In this document: in pieces, positions 5,605 to 10,426 of the stretch
How positions within the stretch are numbered: position 1 is the stretch's first letter
Layout: each line of letters starts with the position of its first letter
DNA from: an uncultured Megasphaera sp.
GTDB lineage: Bacteria; Bacillota; Negativicutes; Veillonellales; Megasphaeraceae
Direction of reading: 5' to 3'
Assembly (NCBI GenBank): GCA_900548635.1
Contig: URLP01000054.1
Span: 1 to 10,426, forward strand
Length of the DNA: 10,426 nucleotides
Notes under the pieces: model-generated
What the model saw: the letters and a program-made list of their open reading frames with translations, nothing else
Told to the model about the DNA's origin: nothing
Database searches by the model: none
Made by a program: the position numbers and the translations under genes

Positions 5605-7764
5605 ATGGATGATATCTTGGCAGGGCTGAATGAGGAACAGAAAGCGGCAGTGACGGCGACGGAAGGTTTCGTGCGCGTCATTGCCGGCGCCGGTTCGGGG
5701 AAGACGCGGGCCCTGACGCGGCGCTTTGCCTATTTGGTCGATGAAATCGGCATCCTTCCGGGAAATATCCTCTGTGTGACTTTCACCAACAAGGCAGCCA
5801 ACGAGATGCGCCAGCGCATCCACGCCCTGACGGGCGACGACGATACGGGCTACATCAATACCTTCCACGGCTTCTGTGTCTCTGTCCTGCAGGAAGACAG
5901 CCATGCCGTCCAGTATCCAAAGCGCTTCCTCGTCCTCGACAATGCCGATATCGACCAGATGCTGCAGCTCATCTATGAAGAACGGGGCCTGACTTCGCGG
6001 GACATGACCTTCAGCAAGGCCCGGGACATGATCGAAATCCAGAAACTCTTCAAGAAGCCTGACTATTATCATGATTTGATTGCCCTGTCGCTCCAGAATT
6101 TGGAAGAGAAGTACCGCACGGCCGACACGGTGCAGGACATCATTTTCTACGGTTATCTCTATCAGGAAAAGAAGTGCTTCGGTCTCGACTACAACGACCT
6201 GATCAAATTCACGCTTTACATCTTTAAGGAATACGACGACATCCGCCTCAAGTGGCAGGAGCGCCTGGAATACATCATGATCGATGAATTCCAGGATATC
6301 GACATGCTGCAGTATGAATTGATGTGCGTCCTTTGCGATTACCATAAGAATCTCTTCATTGTCGGCGACCCGGACCAGACGATTTATACCTGGCGCGGTG
6401 CCGATGTCCGCTATCTCCTCGATTTCGACAGGAATTTTCCCGGCACGAAGACCATCATGATGATGAAGAATTACCGCTCGACGCCGCAGATCCTGACCGC
6501 AGCCAATTCGCTCATCGCCAAGAACGAAGAACGGATGAACAAGAAGCTCATTCCCATGCTGCCGCCCGGGAAGAACGTCGTCTGCGACCACTGTCCGTCG
6601 CCGCAGGAAGAAGGGGCGCGCCTGGCCAGGGAAATGCTGCGCCTCCATGGGGAAGAGGGCGTCCCTTTCCGGCAGATGACGGTCCTCTACCGGGCCCATT
6701 ATCTGACGCGGAACTTAGAAGATGCCCTTCTCAAAGCCGACGTGCCCTATACGATTTACAGCGGCGTTCCCTTTTTCGGCCGCCTGGAAATCAAGAATGC
6801 CCTGGCCTACCTGCGCCTCATCGCCTTTCGCGATGACTTATCGTGCCTGCGCGTCCTCAATGTGCCGAAACGCAATCTGGGCAAGCGCCGCGTAGCTTTC
6901 CTGCAGGACTATGCGGCTGAAAACGGGTGTTCTATTTATCAGGCCCTGGAAGCGAACCTCGACGACGGCCTCTTTAAGGGGACGAAAGCCCGGGCCTTCG
7001 TCGAGCTCATCGACGAATTCAGCCAGACTTACCGGGAAAAGCCCATTTCCCGCGTCCTCGCGGAAATCCTCGACCGCAGCGGCTACGAAGCGATGCTGCG
7101 CACCGAAGGGAATCAGGCCCGTCTCGATAATCTGGCGGAGCTGAAGCAGGCCGTCTTTGAGTACGAAACGACGTGCGGCGAAGAAGCGGGGCTGGAAGAC
7201 TACCTGAACCATATCGCCCTCTTTTCCAATCAGGATGCGGGCAGCAGCGGCGACAAGGTGAAACTGATGACGGTCCATACGGCGAAGGGACTGGAATTTC
7301 CCTATGTCTTCCTCTGCGGTCTCAACGAAGGCGTCTTCCCGTCGCGCAAAACGCGGACCCGCCAGGCCATGGAAGAAGAACGGCGCCTGGCCTTCGTCGC
7401 CATGACGCGGGCCGAAAAGGGCCTCTATCTGACGGAAGCCGAAGGGATGGACTTCGACGGATGGCTCCGTTATCCGTCGCGTTTCCTCCTCGACATTGAT
7501 CCGTCGCTCCTGGAATTCAGGGAAAAAGCAAAAGATTCCCTCATCGAAGAGACGAGGGAATATATCCGTAAGACCGATGTGAAATTAGGACGAAACCAGC
7601 GCCGGCAGGACCTCCTGCAGACGGGCCAGCGCGTCCATCACAGGGCCTTCGGCGACGGCACGATAAAAAGCGTCGATATGGAAAAGATGGCCTATCTCAT
7701 CCAGTTCGACAAGATGGCAACGCCGCGGCAGATCGCCTTTAAAATCAAGCTGACAGCTATTTGA
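5605..7764 (+). CDS. pcrA: ATP-dependent 3'-5' DNA helicase, PcrA/UvrD type
   Basis: A 719-residue superfamily 1A helicase that unwinds DNA during repair and replication-fork clearance in the cytosol. The motifs appear in the right order: Q-motif LNEEQKAAV (8-16), Walker A AGAGSGKT (27-34), motif Ia FTNKAANEM, Walker B D227-E-F-Q-D231, motif III VGDPDQTIYTWRG (253-265), motif IV NYRS, motif V TVHTAKGLEFPYVFL (near 556-570), and motif VI ERRLAFVAMTRAE (592-604). The C-terminal 45 residues (GQRVHHRAFGDGTIKSV onward) match the Tudor-like RNA polymerase-binding tail typical of PcrA/UvrD. The length is normal for PcrA. The ATG follows AAGGAG by eight bases and the extended -10 promoter at 5559-5567. 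PcrA versus another UvrD-like paralogue is judged from the tail and the Firmicute setting. Confidence 0.93.
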   Translation: MDDILAGLNEEQKAAVTATEGFVRVIAGAGSGKTRALTRRFAYLVDEIGILPGNILCVTFTNKAANEMRQRIHALTGDDDTGYINTFHGFCVSVLQEDSHAVQYPKRFLVLDNADIDQMLQLIYEERGLTSRDMTFSKARDMIEIQKLFKKPDYYHDLIALSLQNLEEKYRTADTVQDIIFYGYLYQEKKCFGLDYNDLIKFTLYIFKEYDDIRLKWQERLEYIMIDEFQDIDMLQYELMCVLCDYHKNLFIVGDPDQTIYTWRGADVRYLLDFDRNFPGTKTIMMMKNYRSTPQILTAANSLIAKNEERMNKKLIPMLPPGKNVVCDHCPSPQEEGARLAREMLRLHGEEGVPFRQMTVLYRAHYLTRNLEDALLKADVPYTIYSGVPFFGRLEIKNALAYLRLIAFRDDLSCLRVLNVPKRNLGKRRVAFLQDYAAENGCSIYQALEANLDDGLFKGTKARAFVELIDEFSQTYREKPISRVLAEILDRSGYEAMLRTEGNQARLDNLAELKQAVFEYETTCGEEAGLEDYLNHIALFSNQDAGSSGDKVKLMTVHTAKGLEFPYVFLCGLNEGVFPSRKTRTRQAMEEERRLAFVAMTRAEKGLYLTEAEGMDFDGWLRYPSRFLLDIDPSLLEFREKAKDSLIEETREYIRKTDVKLGRNQRRQDLLQTGQRVHHRAFGDGTIKSVDMEKMAYLIQFDKMATPRQIAFKIKLTAI

Positions 7765-7783
7765 GCGCCTAGGGCTTAGGCGC
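7765..7783. other. Perfect short hairpin after the helicase stop
   Basis: GCGCCTA and TAGGCGC form a perfect seven-base stem around GGGCT, beginning at the base after the helicase stop codon. No T-run follows on either strand, so a strong intrinsic terminator is unlikely. It also contains the stop codon of the XRE relic on the minus strand. It may protect the 3' end of the helicase mRNA. Confidence 0.35.
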
Positions 7784-8001
7784 CGTATCGAGATTCTTGA
7801 AGCGGACGAAGTCGAGGACGGCTTTCTTGTTGCCTTCGTCGAGGATGCGGTAGAGGGAGAGGAGCTGCGCTTCGTCCGGCGCCAGCGTGCTGTTCAGACC
7901 ATCCGTGCCCGGTTCCATGCGGACATCGTAGCCCATGAGCCACGATTCGGAGACGTGCAGGGCCCGGGCCAGGTTTCGTTCCCAACAGCGACGGTATTAC
8001 C
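7769..8001 (-). pseudogene. Decayed XRE-family regulator
   Basis: The minus strand keeps the C-terminal part of a helix-turn-helix repressor of the XRE/Cro-CI type: NLARALHVSESWLMGYDVRM followed by a helical tail (DEAQLLSLYRILDEG, then KKAVLDFVRF) to a TAG at 7769-7771. Just upstream, the bases at 7990-7998 read NTV and then A in another frame; restoring one base near 7986 gives NTVARWER, the usual XRE recognition-helix ending. Between WER and NLARAL about ten residues normally present in the family are missing, and the first ~35 residues of the domain are gone with no start codon. It thus carries a frameshift, an in-frame deletion and a 5' truncation, and is not expected to bind DNA. No partner gene remains. 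Confidence 0.8.
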
Positions 8002-8069
8002 ATGGAAATCATCTATGAAATTTAGATGCATTGGTTTTGCTGCAAACTGCAAACTAAAAGCTACAAACT

Positions 8070-8714
8070 TTATTTTCTGCCCTCTACACAGATCCATTTT
8101 TCTTTCGGTTCGATGTGGACTTTGACGGTCGTGAAGCCGGCCTTGCGGAAGAGGCTTTCGAAGGTTTCCGGCGTCGGGTTGTAGAGGTGGTAGTGCTGGA
8201 TGTTTTCGCGGGTTTCCGGGCTCAGGTCCGGGCGTTCGTAGATTTCGGCGATGAGCAGGAACGTGCCGCCTGGTTTCAGGACGCGGCAGACTTCTTTCAG
8301 GTTTTCCGGCGGATCCGGCCAGAAATAGAAGCTTTCGACGGTCGTGATTTTATCGAAGCTGCCGTCAGGGAAGGGGAGCTTTTCGACGGAGCCTTCATAG
8401 ATTTCCATTTTTCCGGCGGCAATGGCAGCGGCATTAGTCTGGCGCGAAGTCTGGACGGACGTGGCAGAATAGTCGATGCCCGTCAGATGGCCCGTCGTCA
8501 CGTGGGCGCTCATGCGGCGCAAATTGGCACCGCCGCCGCAGCCGATGTCGAGGACGGCTTCATCGCCGCGCCAGGTGAAGTGCGAGAGGCCCCAGGCTGT
8601 GAGGGGCGCATGGCTTTCATTCATGCGGGCCAGCATCTGTTCGCCCGCTTCGCCTGTCGGTTTGGCTGGATTGCCGGCAGCCGTGACAGCTTTTTGTTTT
8701 TCTTCTTTTGTCAT
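8070..8714 (-). CDS. Class I SAM-dependent methyltransferase
   Basis: A 214-residue cytosolic methyltransferase of the Rossmann-like class I fold (Methyltransf_11 type). SAM-binding motif I is VLDIGCGGGANL (54-65). Later come the acidic end of beta2 (TGIDYSATSV), the SVEKLPFPDGSFDKI segment (motif II/III region), and VLKPGGTFLL near two thirds of the length. An N-terminal helical lid of about 45 residues precedes motif I. The substrate is unknown. Paired cysteines of the ArsM arsenite methyltransferases are not seen, so arsenic methylation is unlikely despite the ArsR neighbour. The ATG at 8714 is chosen because AGGTG lies eight bases before it; a longer frame to 8798 would run through the promoter. 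It is divergent from the ArsR-type gene. Confidence 0.9.
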   Translation of the reverse strand: MTKEEKQKAVTAAGNPAKPTGEAGEQMLARMNESHAPLTAWGLSHFTWRGDEAVLDIGCGGGANLRRMSAHVTTGHLTGIDYSATSVQTSRQTNAAAIAAGKMEIYEGSVEKLPFPDGSFDKITTVESFYFWPDPPENLKEVCRVLKPGGTFLLIAEIYERPDLSPETRENIQHYHLYNPTPETFESLFRKAGFTTVKVHIEPKEKWICVEGRK

Positions 8715-8754
8715 AGTAGAAGCACCTGCTTTCTTGATTTGATAACTTTTCTCT

Positions 8755-8782
8755 ATTGTACAACTTTTTTTGATTTTTTCAA
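8755..8782 (-). promoter_or_regulatory. Methyltransferase promoter
   Basis: On the minus strand TTGAAA (8777-8782) is followed after 16 bases by TACAAT (8755-8760). Initiation near 8748 would give a leader of about 33 bases. The spacer length and the -10 hexamer are identical to those of the divergent ArsR promoter, and the palindrome at 8790-8805 lies immediately upstream, so one regulator could act on both. Confidence 0.7.
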
Positions 8783-8789
8783 ATCTATA

Positions 8790-8805
8790 TATTGACATGT
8801 CGATA
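8790..8805. promoter_or_regulatory. Palindromic operator, probable ArsR-type site
   Basis: TATTGACATGTCGATA is a 16-base palindrome matched at 14 positions, with a perfect GACATGTC core. It covers the -35 box of the ArsR-type gene and lies eight bases upstream of the methyltransferase -35. Wider flanks add the arms ATCTAT (8783-8788) and ATAGAT (8809-8814). Position and shape suit autorepression by an ArsR/SmtB dimer. Confidence 0.6.
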
Positions 8806-8819
8806 AAAATAGATACAAT
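8792..8819 (+). promoter_or_regulatory. Promoter of the ArsR-type gene
   Basis: TTGACA (8792-8797) and TACAAT (8814-8819) are separated by 16 bases. Transcription should begin around 8825-8827, which is at the ATG itself (8825). The mRNA would therefore have little or no leader, in keeping with the lack of a Shine-Dalgarno sequence before this ATG. Confidence 0.7.
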
Positions 8820-8824
8820 AAAGC

Positions 8825-9106
8825 ATGAACGAAATAGATATCTTCAAAGCACTCGCGAATGAAACGCGGCTGAATATCCTGAAATGGCTGAAGAATCCGG
8901 AAAAATATTTTCCTCCGCAGGGAATCCATTTACCGGAAGGGGCGAAGTTTGACAACTGTGCCTGCGTAGGATCCATCTGTGACAAGGCAGGAGTATCGCA
9001 GTCGACGATATCCAATTATCTGGACATGCTGCAAAGAGCGAACCTCCTATTGCGGAACTGGATATCCCCATCGCCTGCAGGCCATTTAAGAGGAGTGGGA
9101 ATTTGA
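8825..9106 (+). CDS. Short ArsR-family transcriptional regulator
   Basis: A 93-residue reading frame whose first 75 residues are a winged-helix DNA-binding domain of the ArsR family: IFKALANETRLNILKWL at 6-22 and the recognition helix region GVSQSTISNYLDMLQRANLL at about 56-75. Cysteines at 45, 47 and 52 (NCACVGSIC) sit where ArsR/CadC proteins carry the CVC metal site, so metal or thiol sensing is possible. After residue 75 the expected beta-hairpin wing and dimer helix are absent; the last 18 residues show no family resemblance in any frame. The gene is probably 3'-truncated, and whether the product still binds DNA is uncertain. No ribosome site precedes the ATG. It is divergent from the methyltransferase gene, and the shared operator suggests it regulated itself and perhaps its neighbour. 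Confidence 0.7.
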   Translation: MNEIDIFKALANETRLNILKWLKNPEKYFPPQGIHLPEGAKFDNCACVGSICDKAGVSQSTISNYLDMLQRANLLLRNWISPSPAGHLRGVGI

Positions 9107-9221
9107 GGTTATGACCATAAGGAATTAGATGACACCGAAAAAATAAATAAAAAAGTATAAGTTCACTTTACTTTTCGTAGTATTTGCAACAGACAACAGG
9201 GCGATTTCCTGATAGCATAGA

Positions 9222-9240
9222 TATAATAAGAATAAGGAGG
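9222..9240 (+). promoter_or_regulatory. Candidate -10 box and ribosome site of the dehydrogenase
   Basis: TATAAT (9222-9227) lies close to the ribosome site AAGGAGG (9234-9240), seven bases before the ATG at 9248. No clear -35 is found 16-18 bases upstream. If this is the true -10, the leader is very short. A direct repeat CAACAG-A-CAACAG at 9187-9199 lies upstream near the expected -35 and could be an activator site. The rest of 9107-9221 is AT-rich without recognisable genes. Confidence 0.45.
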
Positions 9241-9247
9241 GATTTTT

Positions 9248-10204
9248 ATGAGTTTCAAAAAACGTATCGTCGGTGTCATCGGTCTGGGCCATGTCGGTGC
9301 CCATGTGGCCTTCAACCTGGGGGTCTTAGGCATTGCCGACGAAGTCAAGCTCTGTGATGTTAACCATGATAAACTGGTCAGCGAACGGCAGGACTTCATG
9401 GACGCCGTTATGTTTATGCCTCATCGTGTCAACTATACCATTGCCAGCTATGAAGAACTGGCGGACTGCGACGTCATCGTCAATGCCATCGGCGACATCA
9501 AGCTCTGCGCTTCGGGCAACCGTGACGATGAAATGCATTTCACGGTACCTCAGGTAGCCGACTACATCCCGAAAGTTATGGCCGGCGGCTTCAAGGGCAT
9601 CATCATCAACATCACCAATCCCTGCGACGTCATTACAGACCTCATCGCCAAGAAGAGCGGCCTGCCCAAGGGGCACGTTTTCGGTACGGGCACAGGTCTC
9701 GACAGCTCGCGTCTGGTCAGCGCCATTTCCCAGCAGACCGGCCTGGACCACCATTCCTTCTCGGCCTACATGATGGGCGAACACGGCAATTCCCAGATCG
9801 TCCCCTGGTCGCTGATCCACTTTGGCGGCAAGCCCTTGGCTGAATTGGAAGAAAATCCGAACTACGTCTTCGATAAAGACAAGGTCCAGGAACAGACCAT
9901 CAAAGCCGGCTGGGTCACATACTCTGGCAAGGGCTGCACGGAATACGGCATCAGCATGACTGGTGCCACCATGGTTCGCGCCGTCCTGCGTGATGAACGG
10001 AAAATCATGGCCGCCAGCGCTCCTTTGGACGGTGAATACAGCGAAAAGGGCATCTTCTGCGGTGTCCCGTCGGTCATCGGCGCCAACGGCATCGAAGAAG
10101 TCATCGAATACAACTTGCCTGACGACGAACTGAAAAAATTTAAAGCCTGCTGCGCGACGATTCGTCAGAACATCGCCAACGCAGAGGCTTTTTGGAAGAA
10201 ATAG
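9248..10204 (+). CDS. L-2-hydroxyacid dehydrogenase (lactate/hydroxyisocaproate type)
   Basis: A 318-residue NAD-dependent dehydrogenase of the LDH/MDH family, reducing a 2-oxoacid to an L-2-hydroxyacid in the cytosol. The dinucleotide motif is G12-L-G14-H-V-G17, and D37 at the end of strand beta2 favours NAD over NADP. D152 and H179 (in GEHGNSQ) form the proton relay with the usual 27-residue spacing, and R155 matches the substrate-carboxylate arginine. The active-site loop around IGDIKLCASGNRDDE (R92 likely the mobile-loop arginine) differs from lactate and malate dehydrogenases and is closer to L-2-hydroxyisocaproate dehydrogenases, so branched or longer 2-oxoacids may be the substrate. 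This last point is inference. AAGGAGG lies seven bases before the ATG. The gene stands alone and ends at the hairpin at 10221-10282. Confidence 0.9.
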   Translation: MSFKKRIVGVIGLGHVGAHVAFNLGVLGIADEVKLCDVNHDKLVSERQDFMDAVMFMPHRVNYTIASYEELADCDVIVNAIGDIKLCASGNRDDEMHFTVPQVADYIPKVMAGGFKGIIINITNPCDVITDLIAKKSGLPKGHVFGTGTGLDSSRLVSAISQQTGLDHHSFSAYMMGEHGNSQIVPWSLIHFGGKPLAELEENPNYVFDKDKVQEQTIKAGWVTYSGKGCTEYGISMTGATMVRAVLRDERKIMAASAPLDGEYSEKGIFCGVPSVIGANGIEEVIEYNLPDDELKKFKACCATIRQNIANAEAFWKK

Positions 10205-10220
10205 ATTGAATTGAAATTAC

Positions 10221-10282
10221 AATGCCTGCGGCAGAGTGAAGAACCAGATTTGGCTTTCTTGCTCAGCCGGGGCATTTTTTTT
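10221..10282 (+). terminator. Long intrinsic terminator of the dehydrogenase gene
   Basis: A 56-base stem-loop starts with AATGCC pairing GGCATT and continues through GGC/GCC, GAG/CTC, AAGAA/TTCTT and CCA/TGG around a GATT loop, with small internal loops. A run of eight Ts (10275-10282) follows. It begins 16 bases after the stop codon. Confidence 0.8.
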
Positions 10283-10426
10283 CAGGCTGAATTTGACCTT
10301 GTGGACACTCTTGTCTTCTTGAACAACATCAAGACCTGGGGCGTCGGCGGCAGCTATGTCGTAGCCAAGAATACCTTATTCAACGTCTACCAGAGCTTTG
10401 GCTCTAAATGGAAGACGAATAAGACC
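10283..10426 (+). pseudogene. Porin-like beta-barrel fragment, runs off the edge
   Basis: After the terminator the plus strand stays open to the window edge in one frame, the same frame as the preceding dehydrogenase. It reads as outer-membrane barrel sequence: alternating polar and aromatic residues in LNNIKTWGVGGSYVVAKNTL followed by FNVYQSFGSKWKTNK, resembling late strands of the porins common in Negativicutes. No start codon with a ribosome site is present, there is no signal peptide, and the coding-like part begins right at the T-run of the terminator, so the 5' part of the gene has been lost. An open frame also exists on the minus strand across 10217-10375 but is interrupted by a stop further up; codon choice favours the plus reading. 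The 3' end lies outside the window. Confidence 0.5.

Noticed and set aside
5581..6699. 372-codon minus-strand open frame within the helicase gene
   Set aside because: The plus strand encodes every helicase motif in order; the antisense frame is a by-product of GC-rich third positions.
8041..8069. Short repeats of GCAAACT after the methyltransferase stop
   Set aside because: Only two or three imperfect units in an AT-rich gap, too short and irregular to call a repeat array or CRISPR.
1..10426. CRISPR arrays, tRNA or rRNA genes, toxin-antitoxin pairs, phage-defence genes
   Set aside because: No regularly spaced repeats, no tRNA cloverleaf or rRNA sequence, and no recognisable defence or toxin domain were seen on either strand.

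Overview
The window reads as chromosome of a Gram-negative-type Firmicute (class Negativicutes; a Megasphaera- or Veillonella-like organism is my best guess). The grounds are moderate GC with C-ending codons, strong Firmicute-style Shine-Dalgarno sequences (AAGGAGG), an outer-membrane porin-like fragment at the right edge, and a 2-hydroxyacid dehydrogenase of the lactate/hydroxyisocaproate type. This is inference from sequence style, not a database match.

Layout. Positions 1-600 hold a terminator and a broken c-di-GMP signalling gene (pieces of EAL and GGDEF domains). A HAD-IIA phosphatase (minus strand, 594-1394) has a good upstream promoter. About 340 bases after that promoter hold an IS-end-like direct repeat, a short truncated ORF and a piece of an unidentified minus-strand gene. 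A nitroreductase (minus) and a D-Ala-D-Ala carboxypeptidase (plus) diverge from a shared intergenic region; the carboxypeptidase is followed 15 bases later by a calcineurin-like phosphoesterase, probably as one operon. A bidirectional terminator separates that operon from a convergent two-domain cupin gene. The cupin gene and a PcrA/UvrD helicase gene diverge from a region rich in inverted repeats. After the helicase comes a decayed XRE-type regulator (minus), then a class I SAM methyltransferase (minus) divergent from a short ArsR-type regulator (plus). The ArsR gene has an operator-like palindrome over its -35 and no room for a leader. The window ends with the 2-hydroxyacid dehydrogenase, its terminator, and a 5'-less porin-like reading frame that runs off the edge.

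Overall character. The intact genes are housekeeping or general metabolism: cell-wall maturation, DNA repair, redox, phosphatases. The gaps between them hold several relics (EAL/GGDEF, IS-like end, unknown fragment, XRE, ArsR without its wing, porin piece), which points to local erosion by deletion. I did not find a convincing undescribed multi-gene system. The most worthwhile leads are regulatory: the ArsR/methyltransferase divergent module with an apparently leaderless regulator, the terminator-like hairpin at the start of the carboxypeptidase transcript, and the palindrome in front of the cupin gene.
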